A stretch of DNA of 64,000 nucleotides. Origin: DASRDS01 sp035570055. Lineage in GTDB: Bacteria; Gemmatimonadota; Gemmatimonadetes; Gemmatimonadales; Gemmatimonadaceae. The first letter of the stretch is position 1. Every line of letters begins with the position of its first letter. A model generated the notes under the pieces. The model was not told the DNA's origin, searched no databases, and was given only the letters and a program-made list of their open reading frames with translations. The DNA lies in assembly GCA_035570055.1 (NCBI GenBank), contig DATMLM010000047.1:4711-68710 (forward strand). The letters run 5' to 3'. Shown piece after piece: positions 40,791 to 49,807 of this stretch. The translations under genes and the position numbers were made by a program.

Positions 40791-41668
40791 CCGGTAGGTC
40801 AATCGCTCGATGGTGCATGATCCCGGCCGTGATCCTCGCGGCCGGGGCGTGTTTCGCGACGCGCGAGGACGTCCGCTTGCTGCAAACGCAGTTGCAGCAA
40901 TACCAAGCCCAGTCGGCTTTATCCGACTCGGTGCGCAAGGCGCAGCTCGATCGGGTCATCGAGCAATTGGGCCTCGTCGGCGACTCCCTGGGAGACCTCG
41001 GCACGCGCCTGACGAAGTTCCAGGGCGATGTCGAGGGCTCTGTCTATTCGATGGGTCAGCAGCTGATCCAGATCCAGGAGCTCACCGGCCAGAGCCAACG
41101 GCGCCTCCAAGAGCTACGAGCGGGACTGGAAGTGCAGCGCGGCACATTCTCGCAACCGCCCCAAGGGACGCCGGGCCAGCCAGTCGGGACCACGCCACCC
41201 GTGGCAAGTGGGGTGGATAGCGGCCGTACTGTTGTTGCGACAGTGCCGCCGGCGACCACCGCCGCGGCCTCGCCAGGCGGCGGGGCGGGAACGCCAGGCC
41301 CCAATGAGCTGTACCAGTTGGCACTGGATCAACTGCGCCGGGGTAGCACGGGTGCGGCGCGCTCGGCGCTGACCGATCTGCTCAAGCAGTACCCGAATGC
41401 GGACGTCGCGTCGGACGCGCAATTCTATGTGGCCGACTCGTACGATCGCGAGGGAAACACCGCCGCGGCGGATTCGGTGTACCAGTTGGTCGTCCAGCGC
41501 TATCCGTCGTCCGAGCGGGCGCCGACAGCGCTGTACAAGCACGGTCTGACGCTCGTCACCGCCGGCAAGGTGCAGGCGGCCCGGGCGGCGCTCCAGCAGG
41601 TGGTGTCCAAGTATCCGCGGTCGGACGAGGCGGTACTCGCCAAGGATCGGCTGCGAACCCTGAAGTAG
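40787..41668 (+). CDS. cpoB: CpoB/YbgF-like Tol-associated TPR protein
   Basis: 293 residues with an N-terminal signal-like segment (a possible but weak lipobox at AGAC), a coiled coil from about residue 28 to 115, a Pro/Thr/Gly-rich linker and C-terminal TPR repeats (NELYQLALDQLRRGSTGAA, QFYVADSYDREGNTAAADSVYQLV, ALYKHGLTLVTAGKVQAARAAL). This coiled coil plus TPR layout right after pal is that of CpoB, which coordinates peptidoglycan synthesis with outer-membrane constriction. GTG 40787 overlaps pal. Confidence 0.86.
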   Translation: MTGRSIARWCMIPAVILAAGACFATREDVRLLQTQLQQYQAQSALSDSVRKAQLDRVIEQLGLVGDSLGDLGTRLTKFQGDVEGSVYSMGQQLIQIQELTGQSQRRLQELRAGLEVQRGTFSQPPQGTPGQPVGTTPPVASGVDSGRTVVATVPPATTAAASPGGGAGTPGPNELYQLALDQLRRGSTGAARSALTDLLKQYPNADVASDAQFYVADSYDREGNTAAADSVYQLVVQRYPSSERAPTALYKHGLTLVTAGKVQAARAALQQVVSKYPRSDEAVLAKDRLRTLK

Positions 41669-41682
41669 GGTCTCTTCGAGCC

Positions 41683-42480
41683 GTGAAGAAATCGTCTAGC
41701 CCGCGCACGCCAAACGCCGAGATGCCGTTCCTCGATCACCTCGAGGAGCTCCGCTGGCGCATCATCTGGTCGCTGGCCGCGGTCATGATCACCGTTGCGC
41801 TCTCGTTCGGGGCGCTCACGCAGATCGATGTCATCAAGATCCTGTCTCGCCCGATCCTCCCGTATCTCCCGAAGGGTCAGAAGCTCGTCTACACGCACCC
41901 GACCGACTCGTTCATGATCTACGTGACGCTGTCGATCGTTCTGGGCGTGGTTGTCGCCTCGCCGGTCGTGGTCTACCAGGCATGGGCCTTTCTGTCGCCG
42001 GCGCTCCATAAGAACGAAAAGAAACTCGTGCTGCCGGTCGCGATCGGCGCGGCGGCGCTCTTTCTCTGCGGCGTGTCCCTGTCGTACTTCGGCGTGTTGC
42101 CACTCGCGCTCCAATGGCTGCTCAACTTCCAGTCGGCGTCGTTGCAGCCCATGATCAGCGTGCACGAGTACTTCGATTTCTTGTTCACGATGTCACTCGC
42201 GTTCGGCATCGCCTTCGAGCTGCCGATCGTCATTCTCGTGCTGACCGCGCTGGGGTTCGTGTCGCCCATGTTTCTCCGCAAGTATCGGCGGCACGCGATC
42301 GTGCTCTGCGTCTTCGTGGGCGCGTTCCTGACGCCCGGTGACCTCGTGTGGACGACGCTGGCCATGGCCGTCCCGCTCTATGTGCTGTATGAATTGAGCA
42401 TTGTGCTGTCGGCGGTCGTCTACCGTCGCCAGCATAAGGGCGAAGACGACGTGCAACAAAAGCGCCTGATCACCGCGTGA
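41683..42480 (+). CDS. tatC: Twin-arginine translocase subunit TatC
   Basis: Six-span membrane protein of 265 residues that recognises twin-arginine signals. The conserved cytoplasmic N-terminus is EMPFLDHLEELRWRII, and later blocks FMIYVTLSIVLGVVVASPVVVYQAWAFLSPAL and the FxxAFELPIVILVL segment are typical. GTG 41683 starts 14 nt after the CpoB-like stop. tatA/tatB are not adjacent. The stop shares GTGA with lptD. Confidence 0.95.
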   Translation: MKKSSSPRTPNAEMPFLDHLEELRWRIIWSLAAVMITVALSFGALTQIDVIKILSRPILPYLPKGQKLVYTHPTDSFMIYVTLSIVLGVVVASPVVVYQAWAFLSPALHKNEKKLVLPVAIGAAALFLCGVSLSYFGVLPLALQWLLNFQSASLQPMISVHEYFDFLFTMSLAFGIAFELPIVILVLTALGFVSPMFLRKYRRHAIVLCVFVGAFLTPGDLVWTTLAMAVPLYVLYELSIVLSAVVYRRQHKGEDDVQQKRLITA

Positions 42481-45400
42481 GAGCCGCTCAGTGGCTCGTC
42501 GCGGCGGCTCTGCTCGCCGCGGTCGCGCCAGCGTGGGTAGCGGGTCAGCAACCGGGGCAGCAACCGCCACCGAATATCCCGCAGCAATATCCCAACAACC
42601 CGAACGCGCGCCGCGTGAATCGGGATTCGATCCGCGCGGACTCGGTGCGCAAGCTCTACGCCTCCGACAGCATCAAGCACACGGTGCATTGGGTCGAGGC
42701 CGACTCCATGACCAATCTGCTCCTCGACAAAGACGGCTACTCGCACACGCGCTACCAGGGCCGCCAGGCGCATCTCGATGCCGAGTCGCACGAGCTCCAG
42801 ATCGAGGGCGAGCGGGGCATCAACGTCGGCCGGGCGGCCGTCGACCGCGACACGACCCTGATCATCGGCAACAACATCAAGTACAACGACAGCACGCAGC
42901 GCGTCTATGCCAAAGGCGATACGATCGTCCTCCACGACCCGACCTCGAACGAGAGCGACGTCTTTTCATTCAACTCGCTGACGTACGACGTCGGCACGCA
43001 TACCGCGGTGGTCACGTCGGTGTCGACCGACTACACGCAAAGCGGCCAACGATGGTTCATCCAAGCCGAGAAAGCCGCCTACCAGGGCGATACGGTCAAG
43101 GGGCCCAAGGGAGGCCACAACATCTTCTACGGCCGCTACGGCGATATCACCACCTGCGACGACTCGTTCCCGCACTATCACATTCGAGGCGGTGAGCTCA
43201 AGTACGTATCGAAGCAGGTGCTGGTGATTCGCCCGGCGGTGCTCTACATCGCCGATGTCCCGATTCTCTGGCTGCCGTTCATGTTTCAAGATCTCCGGCG
43301 TGGCCGACGCAGCGGCATCCTGACGCCCAGGTTCGGCTTCACCGAGCTGTTGCGCAACAGTCCGACCTATCGCCGGCACGTCGAGAACGTTGGGTACTAC
43401 TTCGTGATGGGCCAGTACGCGGATTTCACGACCTGGCTCGACTGGCGGAGCGGCGCTCGCGCCGACATCGGCGACCCGGGGTTCACCCAGTACAACGGAG
43501 AATTCCGGTATCGGTGGCTCGATCGCTTCCTGGACGGCGATCTCGCGGCGAACTATCGCACCCAGCAAGACGGTTCGACGAACACGGCGATCTACTGGAA
43601 CCACCGGCAGGATTTCTCGCTCCACTCGCACCTGCAGCTCAACATCAACTACGTCACGAGCACGGTCGTCCAGCAGAACTCCTACCTCAATCCGTACGCG
43701 GCGCTCGCCAACATCAACTCCCAGCTCAACTACCAGCAGGACGTCGGTCCCGCGTCGATGAGTCTGGGCGGCACGCAAACCCAGTACCCGGGCCAAACGC
43801 GACTCGACCGGACCTTCCCGACGCTGAGCATCACGTCGAAGCCGGTGAGCGCCGGTACCTGGCTCACCTGGTCTCCATCGTTCTCGGCGACGAACGCGCA
43901 AAGCTACGGGCTCGACCAGCCCGGCGACTTCGCCTACACCTATGGCGTCACCCAGGAAGGCCAGCTCGACTCGACGCTCGCCAATCGCGACACGCGGAAC
44001 TCCTCGGCGTCCTTCGACACGCCGCTCAAGATCTTCGGGTTCAACTGGCGCAACTCGTTCCGCGTCCGGGATCAGTACAACAACTACCCGGTGAACGATG
44101 TCATCTACGTGCCGACGGTGATCCACGGACGGGACACGACCGTCTCGACGACCCGCACCTATCGCACATCCTACGCGACCGCGCTCGACTGGGATACGGG
44201 CATCGATCTCCCGTCACTGCTCCAGGGCTCGTGGAACATTGTCCCCAGCGTCTCGGTCGTGAACGCCGATGGCCAGGCGCCGTTTCTCCAACGCACCGAG
44301 CTCTCCGGCGATTCCTGGGTGAGCCAGGGCAAGAACCTCGTATACGGCCTCTCGGTCTCGCCGACGTTCTTCGGCTTGTTCCCCGGCATCCTCGGCATCT
44401 CGCGCTTTCGACATTCGATCACGACGACGCTGACATTCGACTACGCGTCGGCGGCGCACACGAGCACCGCGTTCCTGCTCGCCAATGGTCAGAATCCGAT
44501 CGGGTATCTCGGCAACCTGGCGCAAGAGTCGGCGACCCTTGGCCTCTCCACGAACATCGAGGCCAAGTTCCGCGACGGTCCGGATACGGCGCCCGACAAC
44601 GGGACGAAGATCAAGCTCCTCTCCCTGAACTTCGATCCCATCACCTGGGACTTCGCGCGCGCGGCCGCCACGCACCACACGGGACTCACCAACACGAGCT
44701 TCGGCTACGACGTGCGCACCGACCTGATTCCCGGGCTCGATTTCCGCGAGTCGTACTCGCTCTTCCAAGGCAATCCCGAGAGCGACACGGCGGTGTTCAA
44801 GCCGTTTCTCACGTCGATCAGCGCCTCCGTCTCGTTCGGCGCCAACTCGCACATCCTGGATCCGTTCAAGAAGCTGCTCGGCATCAAAGTGGACCAGAAA
44901 AAAGCGGACTCGCTCGCGGGACGTGACCCGTTCTTTCAACAGCAGGCCCAAGCGGGACATGTCGCCGGGCAGGGTGCGCAATACTCCCAGTATTCGATCC
45001 CGACCATCGGCTCGAGCGGGTGGAACGTGTCCCTCACGTTCACGGAGAATCAACAGCGTCCGTTGGTGGGCGACACAGCGGGCGCGATCGCGTACAACCC
45101 GGCTCAGATATGCGCCCAGTTCCAGGCCACGAACCCGACGCTCTACGCCGTCTGCGTCTATCAGAAACAGCACTCGATCGCGAGCTCCGACACCTCGCTG
45201 ATCAGCAGCGGATACAACTGCACCACGCAAGCATGCCCGCCGGTGGTCGTGCCGCCCCAAAGTTCACTCGCCGCCTCGCTCGCCTTCAGTCTGACCCCCC
45301 GCTGGTCGGCTCAATGGCAGACCACCTACGACTTCACGCGGCATAATTTCGCGAGCCAGGTGGTCACGCTCCAGCGCGACCTGCACGACTGGAAAGCCGT

Positions 45401-45530
45401 CTTCTCCTTCACCCAATCACCGACCGGCAGCTTCGGCTTTACGTTTTTCGTCGCGCTCAAGGCCGAGCCGGCCCTCAAGTTCAACTACGACCGGACCTCG
45501 TATCGCGCACCCCCAGGCAGCGGTTTCTAA
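42477..45530 (+). CDS. lptD: LPS assembly outer-membrane protein LptD
   Basis: 1017-residue exported barrel protein. A signal peptide (to about WVAGQQ) precedes a Pro/Gln/Asn-rich stretch, then a beta-jellyroll N-terminal OstA-like domain (about residues 75-245: GYSHTRYQGRQAHLDAESHELQI, RVYAKGDTIVLHD). LPFMFQDLRRGRRSGILTPRFG begins the LptD barrel region, and strands continue to the terminal Phe. It would receive LPS from the Lpt bridge and place it in the outer leaflet, arguing for an LPS-type outer membrane. It ends the tightly coupled tol-tat-lpt series. Confidence 0.88.
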   Translation: MRAAQWLVAAALLAAVAPAWVAGQQPGQQPPPNIPQQYPNNPNARRVNRDSIRADSVRKLYASDSIKHTVHWVEADSMTNLLLDKDGYSHTRYQGRQAHLDAESHELQIEGERGINVGRAAVDRDTTLIIGNNIKYNDSTQRVYAKGDTIVLHDPTSNESDVFSFNSLTYDVGTHTAVVTSVSTDYTQSGQRWFIQAEKAAYQGDTVKGPKGGHNIFYGRYGDITTCDDSFPHYHIRGGELKYVSKQVLVIRPAVLYIADVPILWLPFMFQDLRRGRRSGILTPRFGFTELLRNSPTYRRHVENVGYYFVMGQYADFTTWLDWRSGARADIGDPGFTQYNGEFRYRWLDRFLDGDLAANYRTQQDGSTNTAIYWNHRQDFSLHSHLQLNINYVTSTVVQQNSYLNPYAALANINSQLNYQQDVGPASMSLGGTQTQYPGQTRLDRTFPTLSITSKPVSAGTWLTWSPSFSATNAQSYGLDQPGDFAYTYGVTQEGQLDSTLANRDTRNSSASFDTPLKIFGFNWRNSFRVRDQYNNYPVNDVIYVPTVIHGRDTTVSTTRTYRTSYATALDWDTGIDLPSLLQGSWNIVPSVSVVNADGQAPFLQRTELSGDSWVSQGKNLVYGLSVSPTFFGLFPGILGISRFRHSITTTLTFDYASAAHTSTAFLLANGQNPIGYLGNLAQESATLGLSTNIEAKFRDGPDTAPDNGTKIKLLSLNFDPITWDFARAAATHHTGLTNTSFGYDVRTDLIPGLDFRESYSLFQGNPESDTAVFKPFLTSISASVSFGANSHILDPFKKLLGIKVDQKKADSLAGRDPFFQQQAQAGHVAGQGAQYSQYSIPTIGSSGWNVSLTFTENQQRPLVGDTAGAIAYNPAQICAQFQATNPTLYAVCVYQKQHSIASSDTSLISSGYNCTTQACPPVVVPPQSSLAASLAFSLTPRWSAQWQTTYDFTRHNFASQVVTLQRDLHDWKAVFSFTQSPTGSFGFTFFVALKAEPALKFNYDRTSYRAPPGSGF

Positions 45531-45570
45531 GTGGCCGCACATCCGGATGGTTGCTGTCGTCGCCGACCGG

Positions 45571-45612
45571 GGCGAAGCGAAGCGAGCCGACGCGAAGCGT
45601 CAATCAGAACCG
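45571..45612 (+). repeat. Dispersed GCGAAGC hairpin element, copy 2
   Basis: 42-nt near-copy of 19256-19296, beginning 40 nt after the lptD stop. The hairpin is GACGC-GAA-GCGTC (45589-45601). Differences from copy 1 are one inserted C, the paired stem swap and one tail base. Confidence 0.65.
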
Positions 45613-45693
45613 CTTTTTGTCCTTCCTGGGGGACAGCCCCGCGTCGGTTAACGCTCCCATCGATCTGCGCGTCATAGGGTTAGATACTATAGG

Positions 45694-45710
45694 CTCCTTG
45701 GCCCAAGGAG
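45694..45710 (+). promoter_or_regulatory. 17-bp perfect palindrome with one central base
   Basis: CTCCTTGG-C-CCAAGGAG. The right arm contains AAGGAG, a Shine-Dalgarno-like sequence 9 nt before GTG 45720, an alternative start of the next gene. AT-rich TAGATACTATAG (45681-45692) immediately precedes it and may be a -10 region. It could be an operator or a hairpin masking the ribosome site. Confidence 0.5.
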
Positions 45711-45752
45711 TGCTTATCTGTGGCGCAGTCTCCACTTCTGAGGATTCTCTCG

Positions 45753-46577
45753 ATGACCCGCAAACGTCCGTGGCGCGCTGCCGGGGTTGCACTCGCTGCG
45801 CTCGTCGCCGCGTGCAATAACGACAACAGCAATGTCCTGAGCAACTATGTCCCTCCGGGCGCTCCGGTCGGCCTCGTGTATCAGCTGAACCCCGGCGAGC
45901 AGATCGGCTCCGACTCCATCATCGAGCCAGGCGTGCTGCTCAGTTGGCTGCCGCCGAATCCGGATTCAACCGTACAGGACTTCGCGGTCTTCGGCTCGGA
46001 TAGCACCGACACGGCCGGATTTGTCCAACGCGCGGTGACGACCTCGATCACGTTCCACGACGCCGGCCTGCCACAGGCCCAGTACTTCGTGGAATCACAG
46101 GACGTCAATGGCGTCTCGAGCGCGCCATCGAACGTTGTCTTTATCAACCCGGCTGACACCGAGCCCGCTCCCTCGGGCCTTACTGGCACGCCCCTCGATT
46201 CCGCTGCGGAGCTCGCCTGGCCCAATAACTCCATCACGGGCGCGAACGGGAGTCACTTCGATTACTACCGCGTGTACTCGGACCCGGATAGCAACAACAC
46301 CTGCATCAGCTCGACGACGGTGCTCGAAGGGACGACGGTATCGAACGGATTCGTGATCACGGGCATCGCGAACGGTGTTGCGCGCTCATACTTCGTCACC
46401 GCGGTGACGAAGAGCGGGCACGAAAGCGGATGCTCTCCGGCGACCGTCATTATCCCGAGCGGGTCCGACCCGTCGTTCTCGGTCGCCAAAATCCCTGGGA
46501 ACTTCACGGTGATCGCGCACCATCCGATCGTGCTGCACCGGGCGCACACAGTCACCCGCCTGATCGCGCGCAAGTAG
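45753..46577 (+). CDS. Predicted lipoprotein with fibronectin type III-like domains
   Basis: 274 residues from ATG 45753. A basic start (MTRKRPWR) precedes a hydrophobic core and the lipobox V-A-A-C, so lipidation is expected. The mature protein has beta-sandwich repeats with FnIII-like phrasing (LLSWLPPNPDSTVQDFAVFGSD, AELAWPNNSITGANGSHFDYYRVYSDP, SYFVTAVTKSGHESGCS). Probably an outer-membrane surface or periplasmic protein of unknown ligand. GTG 45720 would add 11 residues and has a better-placed AAGGAG, so the start is open. It stands between lptD and the hut genes without obvious link to either. Confidence 0.62.
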   Translation: MTRKRPWRAAGVALAALVAACNNDNSNVLSNYVPPGAPVGLVYQLNPGEQIGSDSIIEPGVLLSWLPPNPDSTVQDFAVFGSDSTDTAGFVQRAVTTSITFHDAGLPQAQYFVESQDVNGVSSAPSNVVFINPADTEPAPSGLTGTPLDSAAELAWPNNSITGANGSHFDYYRVYSDPDSNNTCISSTTVLEGTTVSNGFVITGIANGVARSYFVTAVTKSGHESGCSPATVIIPSGSDPSFSVAKIPGNFTVIAHHPIVLHRAHTVTRLIARK

Positions 46578-46621
46578 AGCGCCCTTGAATCGATGGGGGC
46601 CACGTCTGAGCTTTTTAGACG

Positions 46622-48160
46622 ATGGCCCCCTCAGAACTCGTTGAAATCGACGGCCGATCCCTGACGGTCGAGGACGTTTTCTCCGTCGCGACCGCTGGCG
46701 CGAGCGTTCGCCTGGCCCCCCAGGCACGCACGAGAATGGAGAGAACGCGCTCGATCGTTGACGGGATAGTCGCCCGCCGCGAGGTCGTCTACGGCGTCAC
46801 CACGGGCTTCGGCAAGCTGTCCGAAGTGGCGATCCCGATCGATCGGCTCGCCGATCTCCAAGTCAACTTGATCCGCAGTCACTCCGCCGGCGTCGGCCCG
46901 CTGCTCAGTGAGCGCGAAGTCCGCGCGATGATGCTCCTGCGCGCGAACGTCCTGGCCAGCGGATTCGCCGGTTGTCGCCCGGCGCTCGTCGAGCTGCTGA
47001 TCGGAATGCTGAATGCGGGACTCACGCCGCCGATTCCAGAGCAGGGAAGCGTCGGCGCCTCGGGCGATCTCGCGCCGCTCTCGCATCTCGCGCTGTCACT
47101 GATCGGCGAGGGCACCCTCGCTCGCAATGGCGATTCGGGCCCAGCCGCGCGAATGCTCGCTGCGCACGGTCTCACGCCCGTCGTCCTCGGCCCGAAAGAG
47201 GGCATCTCCCTCGTCAACGGCACGCAAGCCCACACGTCGATCGCCGCGCTCTCACTCATCGACGCCCGCCGGCTCTGGTTCACCGCCCACATCGCGGGCG
47301 CCATGTCGCTCGAGGCCCTCCTGGGTACGCCGGTGGCTTTCGACGAGCGCATCCACCGCGCGCGCGGGCAGATCGGCCAGGCCGAGAGCGCCGCTCTACT
47401 CCGCTCGCTCCTGGCGGACAGCGAGATCCGCGAGTCGCATCGGCTGAATGACCCGCGGGTGCAAGACGCCTACGCGCTGCGTTGCATGCCCCAGGTGCAC
47501 GGTCCGGTGCGCGACGCGCTCGACTTCGCCGCTGGAGTGATCGGCCGTGAGCTGAATGCGGCCACGGACAACCCGCTCGTGTTCGACGACGGCACGATGC
47601 TCTCGGGCGGAAATTTCCATGGCCAGTCGGTGGCGATGGTGCTCGACTATATCGCGATCGCGCTCACGAACCTGGCGACGATGTCCGAGCGCCGGATCGA
47701 CCGTCTGGTCAATCCCGATCTCAATCAAGGGCTGCCCCCGTTCCTGTCTCCGGATCCCGGCGTGCACTCGGGCTACATGATGGTCCAGGTCACCGCGGCC
47801 GCGCTGGCGAGCGAATGCAAGGTGCTCTCCCACCCGGCGAGCGTGGACACGATTCCGACGGATGGGAGCAAAGAGGATGTCGTCCCGATGGCGATGGGTG
47901 CGGCCACAAAGCTCCGCCGCATCGTGCGCAACGTCCAGCACGTGCTCGCGATCGAGCTGCTCTGCGCGGCCCAGGGCATCGATTATCGCGCCCCGCTCGC
48001 GCCGGGCGTCGGGGTGCGCCGCGCCCACGCCAAGATCCGCGAGCTCGTCGACCCGCTCGTCGAAGATCGCGTGCCGAGTCCGGACATGACGGCGTTGGCC
48101 GACGCGATCGCCAACGGCCACTTCGACTTTTCTGACCATTATGACCACGCTAGCGTCTGA
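46622..48160 (+). CDS. hutH: Histidine ammonia-lyase
   Basis: Deaminates histidine to urocanate. The MIO cofactor forms from A146-S147-G148 in GSVGASGDLAPLSHLAL. YGVTTGFGKL near residue 57 and the FHGQSVAMVLDYIAIAL segment are further family signatures, and 512 residues is the normal length. ATG 46622 has no ribosome binding site; TTTAGAC lies just before it as at uvrB. It overlaps hutU by 20 nt. Confidence 0.95.
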   Translation: MAPSELVEIDGRSLTVEDVFSVATAGASVRLAPQARTRMERTRSIVDGIVARREVVYGVTTGFGKLSEVAIPIDRLADLQVNLIRSHSAGVGPLLSEREVRAMMLLRANVLASGFAGCRPALVELLIGMLNAGLTPPIPEQGSVGASGDLAPLSHLALSLIGEGTLARNGDSGPAARMLAAHGLTPVVLGPKEGISLVNGTQAHTSIAALSLIDARRLWFTAHIAGAMSLEALLGTPVAFDERIHRARGQIGQAESAALLRSLLADSEIRESHRLNDPRVQDAYALRCMPQVHGPVRDALDFAAGVIGRELNAATDNPLVFDDGTMLSGGNFHGQSVAMVLDYIAIALTNLATMSERRIDRLVNPDLNQGLPPFLSPDPGVHSGYMMVQVTAAALASECKVLSHPASVDTIPTDGSKEDVVPMAMGAATKLRRIVRNVQHVLAIELLCAAQGIDYRAPLAPGVGVRRAHAKIRELVDPLVEDRVPSPDMTALADAIANGHFDFSDHYDHASV

Positions 48161-49802
48161 GCAAGTCGTCCGCGCACCGCGCGGAACGCAGCTCTCCTGC
48201 CGCGGTTGGCAGCAGGAAGCCGCGATGCGCATGCTGATGAACAACCTGGATCCCGATGTCGCCGAGCGACCCGAGGATCTCGTCGTCTACGGCGGCACGG
48301 GCAAAGCGGTGCGCAACTGGGCCGCCTTCGATCGCACGGTCGAGACCCTCCGCCGCCTCGGCGATGATGAAACGCTGTTGATGCAAAGCGGCAAACCAGT
48401 CGCGGTATTCCGCACCCATCCAGGCGCACCACGCGTATTGATCGCCAACTCGAATCTCGTCCCGCGATGGGCGAATTGGGATGAATTCCGTCGCTTGGAG
48501 GCGATGGGCCTCACGATGTACGGCCAGATGACGGCCGGCTCATGGATCTACATCGGCTCGCAGGGCATCGTGCAGGGCACCTATGAGACGTTCGGCGCCG
48601 TCGCCGCTCGCCACTTCGGCGGCACGCTCTCCGGGCGCTTCGTGCTCACCGGTGGCCTGGGCGGCATGGGCGGCGCCCAACCACTCGCGGCGACAATGCA
48701 CGGCGCGGCGGTCCTCGCCATCGAAGTCGACCCGGCGCGCATCGATAAACGTATCGCGACCCGCTATTGCGACCGCCGCACGGCAGACCTCGACGAGGCG
48801 CTCCGCTGGATCGACGACGCGCGCCGCCGGGGTATCGCGCTCTCCGTCGGTCTTGTCGGCAACACCGCGACCGTCCTCCCTGAGCTCGTCCGCCGCGGGA
48901 TCACGCCGGACGTCCTCACCGATCAGACATCCGCGCACGACATGCTCAACGGATATGTCCCGGCGGATATGTCGCTCGATGCCGCGATGGCCCTCCGCGC
49001 GTCGCAACCGGGCGAGTACGTTCGCCGCTCTACCGCCTCGGCGGCCGAACACGTCCGCGCCATGCTCGAGATGCAGCGGCGTGGTGCGATCTCGTTCGAC
49101 TATGGCAACAATCTGCGCACGGTCGCGTTCGACGCCGGCGTGCGAGACGCGTTCAACATCCCGGGCTTCGTCCCCGAATATGTCCGGCCGCTATTCTGCG
49201 AAGGGAAGGGGCCATTCCGCTGGGTCGCCCTGTCTGGCGATCCGCGTGACATCTATCGCACCGATGCGTTGGCCCTCGAGTTATTCCCGAACGACGCGCA
49301 TCTCCGCCGCTGGTTGACGCTCGCGCGCGAAAAAATCCAATTCCAGGGCTTGCCCGCGCGCATCTGTTGGTTGGGCCAGGGAGATCGCGCCAAGTTCGGC
49401 GTCGCCATGAATGATCTCGTCGCCCGCGGAGAAATCTCGGCGCCGATCGTCATCGGCCGCGATCATCTCGACACCGGCAGCGTGGCCTCGCCGTTCAGAG
49501 AAACCGAGAGCATGAAAGATGGCAGCGATGCCATCGCCGACTGGCCGATCCTGAACGCGTTGCTCAATGTCGCCAGCGGCGCATCCTGGGTCTCGTTCCA
49601 CCACGGCGGTGGCGTCGGCATTGGCAATTCGCTGCACGCGGGCCAAGTCATCGTCGCCGACGGCACGCCGGCCATGGCCGAGCGCCTGCAGCGCGTGCTG
49701 ACGAACGATCCGGGCATCGGCGTCGCGCGTCACGCCGATGCCGGCTACGAGATCGCGCAACAGACGGCCGTCGAGCAGCGAATCGATTTGCCGATGGCAT
49801 AA
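48141..49802 (+). CDS. hutU: Urocanate hydratase
   Basis: Second step of histidine degradation, hydrating urocanate to imidazolonepropionate with tightly bound NAD. Typical blocks are LVVYGGTGKAVRNW, TGGLGGMGGAQPLA, EGKGPFRWVALSGDP and the C-terminal SFHHGGGVGIGNSLHAGQ. 553 residues, normal. ATG 48141 lies inside hutH, giving strong coupling. Confidence 0.95.
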   Translation: MTTLASEQVVRAPRGTQLSCRGWQQEAAMRMLMNNLDPDVAERPEDLVVYGGTGKAVRNWAAFDRTVETLRRLGDDETLLMQSGKPVAVFRTHPGAPRVLIANSNLVPRWANWDEFRRLEAMGLTMYGQMTAGSWIYIGSQGIVQGTYETFGAVAARHFGGTLSGRFVLTGGLGGMGGAQPLAATMHGAAVLAIEVDPARIDKRIATRYCDRRTADLDEALRWIDDARRRGIALSVGLVGNTATVLPELVRRGITPDVLTDQTSAHDMLNGYVPADMSLDAAMALRASQPGEYVRRSTASAAEHVRAMLEMQRRGAISFDYGNNLRTVAFDAGVRDAFNIPGFVPEYVRPLFCEGKGPFRWVALSGDPRDIYRTDALALELFPNDAHLRRWLTLAREKIQFQGLPARICWLGQGDRAKFGVAMNDLVARGEISAPIVIGRDHLDTGSVASPFRETESMKDGSDAIADWPILNALLNVASGASWVSFHHGGGVGIGNSLHAGQVIVADGTPAMAERLQRVLTNDPGIGVARHADAGYEIAQQTAVEQRIDLPMA

Positions 49803-49807
49803 CGGCC

